NCBI GenBank assembly: GCA_905142475.1 | Contig: LR990730.1 | Location: 3,534,001 to 3,598,000 of the forward strand | Length of the DNA stretch: 64,000 nt | Direction of reading: 5' to 3' | Source of the DNA: Xanthomonas hydrangeae | GTDB lineage: Bacteria > Pseudomonadota > Gammaproteobacteria > Xanthomonadales > Xanthomonadaceae | Part shown: positions 55,929 through 64,000 of the stretch, piece after piece | Numbering within the stretch: the stretch's first letter is position 1 | Layout of the letters: each line of letters starts with the position of its first letter | Made by a program: the position numbers and the translations under genes | The notes under the pieces: model-generated | What the model saw: only the letters and a program-made list of their open reading frames with translations | Told to the model about the DNA's origin: nothing | The model's database searches: none

Positions 55929-56360
55929 ATGCCCATTGCAACGCCCGCCCCCACACCTGATCTGGTCGAACGCCTCGACCGCCTGCTGCCGCAGACCCAA
56001 TGCGGCCAGTGCGGTTACGACGGCTGTCGCCCATATGCGCAAGCGATGGCCGATGGGCACGCCGACGTCGATCATTGCCCGCCCGGTGGCGACGCAGGTG
56101 CCCGCGCGCTGGCGCACGCACTGCAGGTTCCTGCACGCCCGTACGACCGCACCCGTGGCATCCACACTCCGCCGCAAGTGGCGTGGATCGTGGAGGCCGA
56201 CTGCATCGGCTGCACCAAATGCATCCAGGCCTGCCCGGTGGATGCCATCGTCGGCGGCGCCAAACACATGCACACGGTGATCGCGCCGCTGTGCACCGGC
56301 TGCGAGCTCTGCCTGCCAGCCTGCCCGGTGGATTGCATCGAGCTGCGCACAATCGGCTAG
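55929..56360 (+). CDS. rnfB: RnfB-like iron-sulphur protein, soluble and orphan
   Basis: 143 residues. The N-terminal 4Fe-4S domain has Cys25, 28, 33 and 50 ([14 protein letters not shown]). Two ferredoxin clusters follow: Cys92-95-98-102 ([12 protein letters not shown]) and Cys122-125-128-132 ([12 protein letters not shown]). It lacks the N-terminal membrane helix of typical RnfB subunits and has no rnfACDGE neighbours. It could serve as an electron carrier rather than a Rnf complex subunit. Family membership is firm; the name rnfB is by similarity. It starts immediately after the HAD gene (1-nt gap). Confidence 0.88.
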   Translation: MPIATPAPTPDLVERLDRLLPQTQCGQCGYDGCRPYAQAMADGHADVDHCPPGGDAGARALAHALQVPARPYDRTRGIHTPPQVAWIVEADCIGCTKCIQACPVDAIVGGAKHMHTVIAPLCTGCELCLPACPVDCIELRTIG

Positions 56361-56393
56361 ACGGCTCGCAAAAGGCCTTCAATTCCTACCTTC

Positions 56394-56412
56394 CGTCAGG
56401 AACGTCCTGACG
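56394..56412. terminator. perfect hairpin after rnfB
   Basis: CGTCAGGA (56394-56401), 3-nt loop, TCCTGACG (56405-56412). There is no T-tract, so it may be a weak terminator or a stop for transcription read-through between operons. Confidence 0.4.
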
Positions 56413-56477
56413 CATCCGGCGCATCCGTGCTGCGGACGCGCTCGTATTGGTGTGTACTCCCATCGAGGAATCCGCCG

Positions 56478-57263
56478 ATGCGCCCATTCGCCGCCCTTGC
56501 CACGTTAGCCGCACGCTGCCGGCCGATCCCGCCGTTGTTGTTGCTGGTGCTGGGCTGTTCGCCGCTCAGCGCCGCAGCCGTCACCCGTGTGGACGGCGAT
56601 GCCTTCGACGGCGACAGCGGCGCGCTGCGTTACCGCGAGTCGCACTGGCTGCTCGACGACGGCGGCCGGGTGGTGCTGTACCGCTGCACGGACGGGCGCC
56701 CGTTCGCGCGCAAACTGGTCGATGGCGGCGGCCCCTCGCCCAACTTCAGCCTGCTCGATGGACGCGACGGCTACCGCGAAGGCGTGCGCCAACGCGATGG
56801 CGTGCGCGAGATGTTCCAGCAGGAACCCGGCAAGGCCGAACGCCGCGCCGCGCTGCCCGCCAGCGAAGGCGCGCGCGTGATCGATGCCGGTTTCGATGCC
56901 TATCTGCGCACCCAATGGGACGCACTCGCCAGCGCACCGCAGCGCGTCGACTTCGTGCTGCCGAGTCTGCAGCGCCAGCTGGCCTTCAAGGTCGAACGGA
57001 TCGGCGACAGCGCCGGCCAGCGTCGCTATCGGCTCAGCCTGGATGCCTGGTACGGCGCAGCGGTGCCGTCACTGGAGGTGCGTTACTCGATCGCCGACAA
57101 GCGTCTGCTCGAATTCCGCGGCGTCGGTAACCTGCGCGACGAGCGCGGCCGCTATCCGCACGTGCGCATCGTTTTCCCGGACACCGCTGCGCGTGCCGCC
57201 AGTGCGGACGAGTTGCGCCAGGCACGCGAGCAGCCGCTGGCCAAGCGCTGCAGCGCCCCGTGA
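56478..57263 (+). CDS. secreted protein of unknown function
   Basis: 261 residues from ATG 56478, which has GAGGAA 8 nt upstream. The N-terminus (PIPPLLLLVLGCSPLSAAA) is a signal peptide that may end in a lipobox-like LGCS, so the protein could be a lipoprotein or periplasmic. The mature part starts VTRVDGDAFDGDSGALRYRESH. It continues with a strand-rich region with the family-like LDDGGRVVLYRCTDGRPFARK. I do not recognise a characterised family. It precedes the DUF4345 gene by 85 nt. Confidence 0.65.
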   Translation: MRPFAALATLAARCRPIPPLLLLVLGCSPLSAAAVTRVDGDAFDGDSGALRYRESHWLLDDGGRVVLYRCTDGRPFARKLVDGGGPSPNFSLLDGRDGYREGVRQRDGVREMFQQEPGKAERRAALPASEGARVIDAGFDAYLRTQWDALASAPQRVDFVLPSLQRQLAFKVERIGDSAGQRRYRLSLDAWYGAAVPSLEVRYSIADKRLLEFRGVGNLRDERGRYPHVRIVFPDTAARAASADELRQAREQPLAKRCSAP

Positions 57264-57348
57264 ACCAGACACGCGCCATCTTCACGTTCGACCACGCGCC
57301 GTTGCGTAAAACGGCCCGGGCACCCATTCCCCACGCAGGAACATCCTC

Positions 57349-57717
57349 ATGGCCAAGGTCTATCTCTGGATCAACGCAGTGCTCTACGTCGTCCTGGCGA
57401 TCTGGTGCACGCTCTCGCCGGCCAAGACCGCAAACGCAGTCGGTTACACCCAGCTCTCGCCGGCCGGGCAGTCGGAATACCTGGTCATCTACGGCGGCCT
57501 GCAGTTGGGCATGGCGTTTTTGTTCGGTTACTTCGCCTGGATCGATCAACCGCGCACCGGGCTGCTGGTGGCACTCGCCTTCTACGTCCCGATCGTGCTG
57601 TTCCGCACTGTCGCGCTCTCGCGGCTGTGGCCGGTCTCTGCACCGACGGTTGCGCTGGCAGGCGTGGAAATCCTGTTGCTGCTCGCCGCTGTGCTGCTGT
57701 GGTTCCGGCACAAGTGA
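57349..57717 (+). CDS. small membrane protein, DUF4345-like
   Basis: 122 residues with four hydrophobic helices (VYLWINAVLYVVLAIWCTL, LVIYGGLQLGMAFLFGYFAW, LVALAFYVPIVLFRTVALSR, TVALAGVEILLLLAAVLLWF). The spacing and the YGGLQLG motif in helix 2 fit DUF4345 proteins, whose role is unknown. It sits just upstream of the sigma factor gene with a 58-nt gap but no evident coupling. Confidence 0.7.
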   Translation: MAKVYLWINAVLYVVLAIWCTLSPAKTANAVGYTQLSPAGQSEYLVIYGGLQLGMAFLFGYFAWIDQPRTGLLVALAFYVPIVLFRTVALSRLWPVSAPTVALAGVEILLLLAAVLLWFRHK

Positions 57718-57775
57718 AAGACACGCTGTAGCCAGTCCGGTAGGATCGGCGCCACCTTACTCAACGCCCGACCGC

Positions 57776-58339
57776 ATGAGTGCCATTCCTGGCCACGACG
57801 ACGATGAAACCGGACGCCTGCTCACCGCAACTGCGGGCGGCGACCGGCATGCTTTCGAAGCGCTGTATCGGCAGACCTCGGCCAAGCTGTTCGGGGTGTG
57901 CTTGCGCATGATTCCGCAACGCGCCGAAGCCGAAGAAGTGCTGCAGGACGTGTTCACGCTGATCTGGCACAAGGCCGGGCAGTTCGATCCGGCGCGTGCA
58001 CGCGGGCTGACGTGGCTGGCGATGATTGCGCGCAACAAGGCGATCGACCATCTGCGCGCCAACGCACCGCAGCGCCGCAACGTGAACCTGGACGATGCCG
58101 GCGACCTGCGTGCCAGCGATGCCTCACCGCTGGAGCGCACCGAGCGCGCCAGCACGCGCCACCGCATCGACCACTGTCTGGCCGAACTCGAACCGCCACG
58201 CAGCGAATTGATCCGCACCGCGTTCTTCGATGGCATCACCTACGAAGAACTGGCGGCGCGCACCGACACGCCGATCGGCACGGTCAAGAGCTGGATCCGC
58301 CGTGGCCTGGCCAAACTCAAGGCATGTCTGGAACGATGA
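57776..58339 (+). CDS. ECF-type RNA polymerase sigma factor
   Basis: 187 residues. Region 2 (FEALYRQTSAKLFGVCLRMI, AEEVLQDVFTLIWHKAGQFD, LTWLAMIARNKAIDHLRAN) and region 4 (YEELAARTDTPIGTVKSWIRRGLAKLKACL) are intact, with a variable linker. It belongs with SigK-like extracytoplasmic sigma factors because its overlapping neighbour is an RskA-like anti-sigma. The 4-nt ATGA overlap ties its level to the inhibitor. It likely activates genes such as the lipid-modifying cluster downstream. Confidence 0.93.
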   Translation: MSAIPGHDDDETGRLLTATAGGDRHAFEALYRQTSAKLFGVCLRMIPQRAEAEEVLQDVFTLIWHKAGQFDPARARGLTWLAMIARNKAIDHLRANAPQRRNVNLDDAGDLRASDASPLERTERASTRHRIDHCLAELEPPRSELIRTAFFDGITYEELAARTDTPIGTVKSWIRRGLAKLKACLER

Positions 58340-59175
58340 GCACGCCATTCCCCATCGACCAGGAACCGCCGCGCGACGTGCTTGCCGGCGAATACGTGCT
58401 GGGCCTGCTGAGCGCCGACGAGCGCCTGGCGGCCGAACAACGCATCGCCACCGACAGCCAGTTCGACCAGGCGGTTCTGCAATGGCAGCAGCATCTGATG
58501 CCGCTGCTGGACGAAATCGCGGCGGTGACCCCGTCCGATCAACTCTGGACGCGCATCCGCCAGACGTTGGGCTTTGACACGCCATTGCGCGCAGTACCCG
58601 CAGCACCGATCACCACCACCACAACGCCGGCAGCACCGCTGTGGAACAGCGTGCGCTTCTGGCGCTGGGCCAGTGCCGGTGGCCTGGCCACTGCTGCGGT
58701 GTGCGTGCTGGCCTTGTTGAACGTGAACACGCCGCCCGCACCGGTGCAGCCGCCAGCCACTGGCCCGGTGGTACAGGCACCGCCGGTCACGACTCCAGCA
58801 ACCCCGGCCACCCCGCCTGCCACCGGCATCGCGATGACTGCCACGCTGGCGACCGAAGACGGCCGGCCGGGCTACGTGGCCTTGATGGATGCCGACAAGC
58901 ACACCATCACGGTGACGCCGCTGGATCGCACCGCCACCGCCGACAAGGTGCCCGAACTGTGGTTGATCACCGCAGACGGCAAGCCGCATTCGATGGGCAC
59001 GTTCGATGATCAACGCGCACGCCGCGCGCAGATCCCCGATCAGCTGATGCCCATGCTCAGCAACGAGGCTCTGTTGGCCGTCACCCTGGAACCACTGGGC
59101 GGTGCGCCAGGTGGCATCCCCACCGGTACCGTGGTGGCCAAGGGCGGCATCAGCACGCTGGCAATGGCGCCCTGA
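58336..59175 (+). CDS. RskA-like anti-sigma factor
   Basis: 279 residues. The cytosolic sigma-binding domain covers about 1-90 (DVLAGEYVLGLLSADERLAAEQRI, then LMPLLDEIAAVTPSDQLWTRIRQTLG). It has no zinc-binding HxxxCxxC motif, as in the RskA class. One membrane helix lies at about 112-132 (WASAGGLATAAVCVLALL). A Pro/Thr-rich spacer follows, and then the periplasmic RskA domain (VALMDADKHTITVTPLDRTA, VPELWLITADGKPHSMG). Release is expected by intramembrane cleavage. A 13-bp hairpin follows the stop. Confidence 0.92.
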   Translation: MSTPFPIDQEPPRDVLAGEYVLGLLSADERLAAEQRIATDSQFDQAVLQWQQHLMPLLDEIAAVTPSDQLWTRIRQTLGFDTPLRAVPAAPITTTTTPAAPLWNSVRFWRWASAGGLATAAVCVLALLNVNTPPAPVQPPATGPVVQAPPVTTPATPATPPATGIAMTATLATEDGRPGYVALMDADKHTITVTPLDRTATADKVPELWLITADGKPHSMGTFDDQRARRAQIPDQLMPMLSNEALLAVTLEPLGGAPGGIPTGTVVAKGGISTLAMAP

Positions 59176-59186
59176 CCCGGCGGTGA

Positions 59187-59215
59187 GCTTGCCTGCGAGG
59201 CTCTCGCAGGCAAGC
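59187..59215 (+). terminator. hairpin after the anti-sigma gene
   Basis: GCTTGCCTGCGAG (59187-59199) pairs perfectly with CTCGCAGGCAAGC (59203-59215) over a 3-nt loop. The following GCGTTTC has only a short T-tract. It may partly separate the sigma operon from the lipid genes. Confidence 0.55.
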
Positions 59216-59398
59216 GCGTTTCACGAACGACCTCATGCACGCCAGCGATACGGCGCGGGGTCAATTGTGTGCGCGATTGCGCGAATTATCGGTGTCATCA
59301 GACGAACCTTACACACGCATGCGACGATCATGCGCGCTGGTGCATCTGTTTGCCGGCAGCGTTCGTAAAGGGTCACGACCAACGACGGAGAACCACGC

Positions 59399-60397
59399 GT
59401 GCCGAGTACCGGAGTCGACCCCAACGCTGCAACGCCTCAGCCAACCAGCCCACATCCCCGTGGCTGGTTGGCAATGCGTATCGGCAGCCTGCGCCGCTGG
59501 GTGGATTCGCAGACCGACGAACCGCTGGACGAAGCGCGCGCAGACCGCATCGACTGGTTGCGTGCCATCCCCTTCATCGTCCTGCACCTGGCCTGCCTGT
59601 CGGTGGTCTGGGTGGGCGCTTCCCGGTTTGCGGTGGGCATGGCGGTGGCGTTGTATGCGCTGCGCATGTTCGCGCTGACCGGTTTCTATCATCGCTATTT
59701 CTCGCACCGCGCCTTCAAGACCTCGCGCGTGCTGCAGTTCGTGTTCGCCGCGATCGGCGCTACCTGTGTGCAGCGCGGGCCGCTGTGGTGGGCCGCGCAT
59801 CATCGCAATCATCATCGGCATACCGACACCGGCCGCGACCCGCATTCGCCGGCGCAACACGGCTTCTGGTGGAGCCATACCGGCTGGTTCCTGACCCCGC
59901 GCAATTTCCGCACCGATTGGGAAGTCATTCCGGATCTGCGCCGCTTTGCCGAGCTGCGCTTCCTGGACCGCTTCGACATCGTGATGCCGGTGGTGCTGGC
60001 GCTGGGCTTGTACCTGCTCGGCGACTGGCTGGCCACCGCCGCGCCCGCGCTGAACACCAATGGCGCGCAGTTGCTGGTATGGGGCTTTGTGATCTCCACG
60101 GTGGCCTTGTTCCATGCCACCTTCACCATCAACTCGCTGGCGCATCGCTTCGGCAGCCGGCGCTTCGATACCCGCGACGACAGCCGCAACAACTGGCTGC
60201 TGGCGCTGCTCACCTTTGGCGAAGGCTGGCACAACAATCACCACTTCTTCCCCGGCTCGGCGCGCCAAGGCCTGCGCTGGTGGGAGTACGACATGACCTG
60301 GTACGGCCTCACGGCGATGTCATGGGTGGGCCTGGTATGGGACCTCAAGCCGATGCCGAAACTGCTCACGCAGCGCGCCGAGCGGGTGCGCCGATGA
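59399..60397 (+). CDS. acyl-CoA desaturase (delta-9 type)
   Basis: Membrane-bound di-iron desaturase, 332 residues. Three histidine boxes are present: HRYFSH at 98-103, HHRNHH at 134-139 and HNNHH at 278-282. Four membrane segments are in the usual places. GTG 59399 is preferred because GGAG lies 9 nt upstream; ATG 59474 would drop 25 residues not belonging to the core. It should introduce double bonds into acyl chains, the substrate required by the cyclopropane synthase three genes downstream. It overlaps the next gene by 4 nt. Confidence 0.93.
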   Translation: MPSTGVDPNAATPQPTSPHPRGWLAMRIGSLRRWVDSQTDEPLDEARADRIDWLRAIPFIVLHLACLSVVWVGASRFAVGMAVALYALRMFALTGFYHRYFSHRAFKTSRVLQFVFAAIGATCVQRGPLWWAAHHRNHHRHTDTGRDPHSPAQHGFWWSHTGWFLTPRNFRTDWEVIPDLRRFAELRFLDRFDIVMPVVLALGLYLLGDWLATAAPALNTNGAQLLVWGFVISTVALFHATFTINSLAHRFGSRRFDTRDDSRNNWLLALLTFGEGWHNNHHFFPGSARQGLRWWEYDMTWYGLTAMSWVGLVWDLKPMPKLLTQRAERVRR

Positions 60398-61644
60398 GCG
60401 AGGGCAGGATTGCCGTGGTCGGCAGTGGCATCGCCGGCCTGGGCGCGGCGTGGCTGTTGTCGCGGCGCTATGAAGTCACTCTATTCGAGGCCGCCGATTA
60501 TCTCGGCGGGCATACCCACACGCACGACATCCAGCTGGAAGGCCAGCGCTACGCGGTGGACAGCGGCTTCATCGTGTTCAACCCGCAGCACTATCCGTTG
60601 CTCACGCGCATGTTCGCCGAGCTCGACGTGGCCGCGCAGCCGACCACGATGAGCTTCTCCGTGCACGATGCGCGCAGCGGGCTCGAATACAACGCCGGCA
60701 GCCTGGGGGGGTTGTTCTGCCAACGCCGCAATCTGCTCAGCCCGCGCTTCTGGGGCATGTTGTCCGACCTGCGCCGCTTCTATCGTCAGGCACCGGCGGT
60801 GCTGCACAGCGACGAGCAGTTCAGCACGCTGGGCGGGTATCTGCAGCGGCATGGTTACTCGGATGCATTTCGCGACCAGCATCTGGTGCCGATGGCCTCG
60901 GCGCTGTGGTCCTCGCCCTCGCAACGCATCCTCGAATTTCCGATGGGCCAGCTGATCGGCTTCATGGCCAATCACCACATGCTGCAACTCAGCGGGCGGC
61001 CGCAGTGGCAGGTGGTGCGTGGCGGCTCCAACAGCTATGTGCGCGCGCTGCGTCGGCGCTGGCAGGTGCTGGAGCGGCTGTCCACCCCGGTGCATGCGAT
61101 CCGGCGCGTCAACAACGGGGTGGTGCTCAGCTCGCTGCGCGGCGAAGAACATTTCAACGACGTGGTCCTGGCTTGTCACGCCGACGATGCCTTGGCATTG
61201 CTCAGCGACTCCACACCGGCCGAGCAACAGATCCTGGGCGGCATCACCTACCAGAACAACGACACCGTGCTGCATACAGATGCGCGCGTGTTGCCGCGCG
61301 ATCGCCGCGCCTGGGCGGCATGGAACGCGCATGTGCCGGCCGACCCGCAGGCGCCGTGCACGGTGAGTTACTGGATGAACGCGCTGCAATCGATCGATGC
61401 GCCGCAGCCATTCATCGTCAGTCTCAATCGCGACCACGACATCGACCCGGACAAGGTGTTGCGGCGCATGCGCTATCGCCACCCGGTGCAGAACGCGGCA
61501 GCACTCGCTGCACAGACGCGCAAGGCCGACATCCAAGGCGTGCAGCACACCTGGTTTGCCGGTGCGGCATGGGGCTTCGGCTTCCACGAAGACGGCCTGC
61601 GCAGCGGTGTGGATGTGGCGCACGGCCTGGGAGTGCCGTGGTGA
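60394..61644 (+). CDS. FAD-dependent oxidoreductase (COG2907, amine-oxidase-like)
   Basis: 416 residues. The dinucleotide motif is [13 protein letters not shown] at residues 7-19, followed by GGHTHTHD and a FAD-contacting terminal region ([18 protein letters not shown]). The COG2907 branch sits consistently with DUF1365 and cfa genes. It probably acts on unsaturated or methylated acyl chains, but the exact reaction is not settled. It overlaps the desaturase (ATGA) and ends at the start of DUF1365 (1-nt overlap, TGATG). Confidence 0.88.
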   Translation: MSEGRIAVVGSGIAGLGAAWLLSRRYEVTLFEAADYLGGHTHTHDIQLEGQRYAVDSGFIVFNPQHYPLLTRMFAELDVAAQPTTMSFSVHDARSGLEYNAGSLGGLFCQRRNLLSPRFWGMLSDLRRFYRQAPAVLHSDEQFSTLGGYLQRHGYSDAFRDQHLVPMASALWSSPSQRILEFPMGQLIGFMANHHMLQLSGRPQWQVVRGGSNSYVRALRRRWQVLERLSTPVHAIRRVNNGVVLSSLRGEEHFNDVVLACHADDALALLSDSTPAEQQILGGITYQNNDTVLHTDARVLPRDRRAWAAWNAHVPADPQAPCTVSYWMNALQSIDAPQPFIVSLNRDHDIDPDKVLRRMRYRHPVQNAAALAAQTRKADIQGVQHTWFAGAAWGFGFHEDGLRSGVDVAHGLGVPW

Positions 61645-62522
61645 TGCAGCTGCTGCGCGAAGCCGGCACCGATGCGGTGCCGTTGCCCCCGACCGAGGGC
61701 AGCGGCGCCGGCAGCATGGCCGCGCCGTTGCGCAGCGCGATCTATACCGGATGGGTGCGGCACCGTCGGTTTGCGCCAAAACCGCTGGATTTTCGCTACA
61801 AGCTGTTTTTGATGTATCTGGATCTGTCCGAACTGGATCGGGTGTTTGCGCAGCGTTGGCTGTGGTCGGTGGGGCGCGCCAACCTGGCGCAGTTCCGTCG
61901 CAGCGACTATCTCGGCGACCCAACTATTCCACTGGATGAAGCGGTGCGCGATTGCGTGCAGACCCACACCGGCGAGCGCCCCGACGGCGCGATCCGCCTG
62001 CTCACGCATCTGCGCTACTTCGGCCACGTCTTCAACCCGGTCAGCTTCTACTACTGCTTCGATCGTCACGACGGCCTGCGCTGGATCGTTGCCGAGATCA
62101 CCAACACGCCCTGGCAGCAGCGCCACACCTACGTGCTGCCGGTGGCGCAGGCGCGCACCCATCGCAACGTGCATGCCTGGCGCTTCGACAAGCGCTTCCA
62201 CGTCTCGCCCTTCATGGGCATGCAGCACCAGTACGACTGGCGTTTCAGTGTGCCGGATGCGCAATTGCGCGTGCACATGGACGTGCTGGATGCGCCCGAT
62301 GCCGACGCGGCAAGCAACGACAGCGGCGCGCGCCGTTTCGACGCCACCCTGGTGCTGCAGCGCCAGCCGCTGACCGCGCGCACCCTGGCGCGCACGCTGC
62401 TGGCCTACCCCTTGATGACCGTGCAGGTGGTGGCCGCCATCCACTGGCAGGCCTTGCGCCTGTGGCTGCGCGGCAACCCTGTGCACGACACCCCCCATCC
62501 GCCTGTGCGAGAACGCCGATGA
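61644..62522 (+). CDS. DUF1365 family protein
   Basis: 292 residues. The domain starts near residue 33 (AIYTGWVRHRRFAPKPLDFRYKLF) and has the family's LLTHLRYFGHVFNPVSFYYCFD, VAEITNTPWQQRHTYVLP and FHVSPFMGM motifs. There is no signal peptide and no obvious membrane helix. A GTG at 61641 is an alternative start. The function is unknown; it co-occurs with COG2907 and cfa across proteobacteria. It overlaps cfa by 4 nt. Confidence 0.9.
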   Translation: MQLLREAGTDAVPLPPTEGSGAGSMAAPLRSAIYTGWVRHRRFAPKPLDFRYKLFLMYLDLSELDRVFAQRWLWSVGRANLAQFRRSDYLGDPTIPLDEAVRDCVQTHTGERPDGAIRLLTHLRYFGHVFNPVSFYYCFDRHDGLRWIVAEITNTPWQQRHTYVLPVAQARTHRNVHAWRFDKRFHVSPFMGMQHQYDWRFSVPDAQLRVHMDVLDAPDADAASNDSGARRFDATLVLQRQPLTARTLARTLLAYPLMTVQVVAAIHWQALRLWLRGNPVHDTPHPPVRERR

Positions 62523-63814
62523 ACGCCACGTCCCTGCCCGACACCACTGCCCCGCGCGCGGCTTCCTGGACGGATCGCCTGTTGCGCAAACGCCTGCTGG
62601 CAACGCTCGGCGACCTGCGCGATGGGCAATTGCAGCTGCACGAGGCCGATGGCATCACCACCCTCGGCAATGCCGGCGGCGCGGATGCCTTGCAACTGCA
62701 ATTGCGCGTCACCGATCCGGGCTTCTATCGGCAGGCCGCGCTCAATGGCAGCGTCGGTGCCGGCGAGTCGTACATGGATGGGCAATGGCAGTGCGACGAC
62801 CTGGTCGGCCTGATGCGCCTGCTGTTGCGCAATCGCGACCGACTGGATGCGATGGAGACCGGCACCGCACGTCTGGGTGGATGGGCGATGCGCAGCCTGC
62901 ACAGCTTTGCGCGCAATACCCGCAGCGGCAGCCGGCGCAATATCGCCGCGCATTACGACCTGGGCAACCCGTTATTCAGTCTGTTTCTCGATGAAAACCT
63001 GATGTATTCCTCGGCGATCTTCGTCGATGGCGAAGAGGCGCAAGGCGAAGCGGCACTGGAGCGCGCCGCCACGCGCAAGCTCGAACGCATCTGCCAGAAA
63101 CTGCGGCTCGGCCCGCAGCACCATGTGGTGGAAATCGGCACCGGCTGGGGTGGCTTTGCCCTGCATGCCGCACGCGAGCACGGCTGCCGCGTCACCACCA
63201 CCACCATCTCGCGCGAACAGTTCGATCTGGCAACCCAACGCATCGCTGCAGCCGGTTTGAGCGATCGTGTGACGGTGTTGCTGCGCGACTATCGCGACCT
63301 GGACGGGCACTATGATCGGGTGGTGTCGATCGAGATGATCGAGGCGATCGGCCATCAGTATCTGGATACCTATTTCGCCAAGGTCGGCAGCTTGCTTGCC
63401 GACGATGGCGAGGCGCTGATCCAGGCCATCACCATCGAAGACCATCGCTATGCGCAGGCATTGCACTCGGTGGACTTCATCAAGCGGCATATCTTTCCCG
63501 GCAGCTTCATTCCCTCGGTGGCGGCGATGACCGGTGCCATCGCGCGCGCCAGCGATCTGCGCCTGTTCAATCTCGAAGACATCGGGCCTAGCTATGCGTT
63601 GACGCTGCGCGCCTGGCGGCAGCGCTTCATGGCGCAGCTGCCGCAGGTGCGCGCGCTGGGATACGACGAGCGCTTCATTCGCATGTGGGAGTTCTATCTG
63701 GCCTATTGCGAAGCCGGTTTTCTGGAGCGTTCGATCGGCGATGTGCATCTGTGGCTGAGCAAGCCGGGCGCGCGTCCGCCGCAGTTCGTGCCTGGCCTGC
63801 CTGCCGACGCATGA
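62519..63814 (+). CDS. cfa: cyclopropane-fatty-acyl-phospholipid synthase family methyltransferase
   Basis: 431 residues. The N-terminal domain (to about 130) with the GYM-like ESYMDGQW motif precedes the SAM-binding core: IAAHYDLGNPLFSLFLDENLMYSSA and VVEIGTGWGGFALHA. The conserved EMIEAIGHQYLDTYF and FIKRHIFPGSFIPS motifs of CFA synthases follow. It should add a methyl from SAM across double bonds of membrane phospholipids. Relatives in the COG2907 cluster may make methylated or furan fatty acids instead, so product assignment is open. It overlaps the next gene by 4 nt. Confidence 0.92.
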   Translation: MNATSLPDTTAPRAASWTDRLLRKRLLATLGDLRDGQLQLHEADGITTLGNAGGADALQLQLRVTDPGFYRQAALNGSVGAGESYMDGQWQCDDLVGLMRLLLRNRDRLDAMETGTARLGGWAMRSLHSFARNTRSGSRRNIAAHYDLGNPLFSLFLDENLMYSSAIFVDGEEAQGEAALERAATRKLERICQKLRLGPQHHVVEIGTGWGGFALHAAREHGCRVTTTTISREQFDLATQRIAAAGLSDRVTVLLRDYRDLDGHYDRVVSIEMIEAIGHQYLDTYFAKVGSLLADDGEALIQAITIEDHRYAQALHSVDFIKRHIFPGSFIPSVAAMTGAIARASDLRLFNLEDIGPSYALTLRAWRQRFMAQLPQVRALGYDERFIRMWEFYLAYCEAGFLERSIGDVHLWLSKPGARPPQFVPGLPADA

Positions 63815-64000
63815 AGCAGCTCGGCAACTATCTCGGCTTGCAGGTGCTATGGGTGGTGGCGGTCAGCGCCGCCGCGCAGGCGCGCATCTGGCCGACACTG
63901 CTGGTGTTGGCGGTATTTGCGCTGTATCAGCTGTGGCCATCGCGGCGCGCGCCGGGCGATCTGCAATTGTTGATCGCCGCGTTGTCGCTGGGCTTGCTGC
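63811..64000 (+). CDS. DUF2878 family membrane protein (3' end beyond window)
   Basis: First 63 residues only (MKQLGNYLGLQVLWVVAVS...). Hydrophobic segments with short polar turns match DUF2878, which often follows cfa in this operon type. It starts inside the cfa stop (ATGA). The function is unknown, and the rest of the gene and operon lie outside the window. Confidence 0.7.
   Translation, partial: MKQLGNYLGLQVLWVVAVSAAAQARIWPTLLVLAVFALYQLWPSRRAPGDLQLLIAALSLGLL

Noticed and set aside
59306-59335. GAACCTT with a 16-bp spacer as an ECF promoter for the desaturase operon
   Set aside because: The -10 part (GATCAT) fits no known ECF consensus and the same motif is not found upstream of the sigma gene itself.

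Overview
The window reads as a chromosomal segment of a Xanthomonas-group gammaproteobacterium. The evidence is the very high G+C content, the gene order of the cell-envelope block, and the intergenic GGGATTC heptad repeats typical of xanthomonads. The species call is inference. There is no tRNA, rRNA, insertion sequence, prophage or CRISPR array. Nearly all sequence is occupied by genes, except two repeat-filled islands at 32.7-33.5 kb and 36.7-37.6 kb.

Layout. (1) 1-9.4 kb: map (partial, minus strand), then a six-gene chaperone-usher operon of the spore-coat-U/Csu type (two pilins, an odd mini-pilin, an usher, two chaperones), then rpsB-tsf with its promoter, structured leader and terminator. 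(2) 9.6-11.1 kb: an HDOD-GGDEF c-di-GMP protein. (3) 11.2-29.1 kb: the conserved envelope and replication block pyrH-frr-uppS-cdsA-dxr-rseP-bamA, lpxD-fabZ-lpxA-lpxB-rnhB-dnaE and accA. The slot where enterobacteria carry skp holds a terminator and a small secreted orphan gene instead. (4) 29.2-39.0 kb: accessory genes (TPR protein, hemJ, methyltransferase, intracellular PHB depolymerase, PadR plus membrane-sensor pair, alginate-export porin, membrane-anchored orphan). (5) 39.2-47.5 kb: DUF502, queuosine-precursor transporter, LysE exporter with AraC regulator, DUF885 peptidase, and the S-methylmethionine pair mmuM/mmuP. (6) 47.8-52.2 kb: an ABC ATPase with a 1196-residue permease fused to an M1-type peptidase. 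(7) 52.4-57.7 kb: DUF2147, metG, a HAD phosphatase, a soluble RnfB-like ferredoxin and two unknowns. (8) 57.8-64 kb: ECF sigma factor and RskA-like anti-sigma, then an overlapping desaturase, FAD oxidoreductase, DUF1365, cyclopropane-fatty-acid synthase and DUF2878 run. The last group looks like a membrane-lipid remodelling unit under stress-sigma control.

Two repeat systems stand out. The first is a family of about 100-bp nested palindromes in two subtypes (I and II). They share an apical hairpin and a constant unpaired core, and the arms carry compensatory base changes. Types I and II occur joined as composites, and inverted composites bracket the sensor/PadR/porin genes. The second is an inverted-pair heptad repeat that has entered coding sequence in lpxB, rnhB and the metG domain linker, where it is translated.
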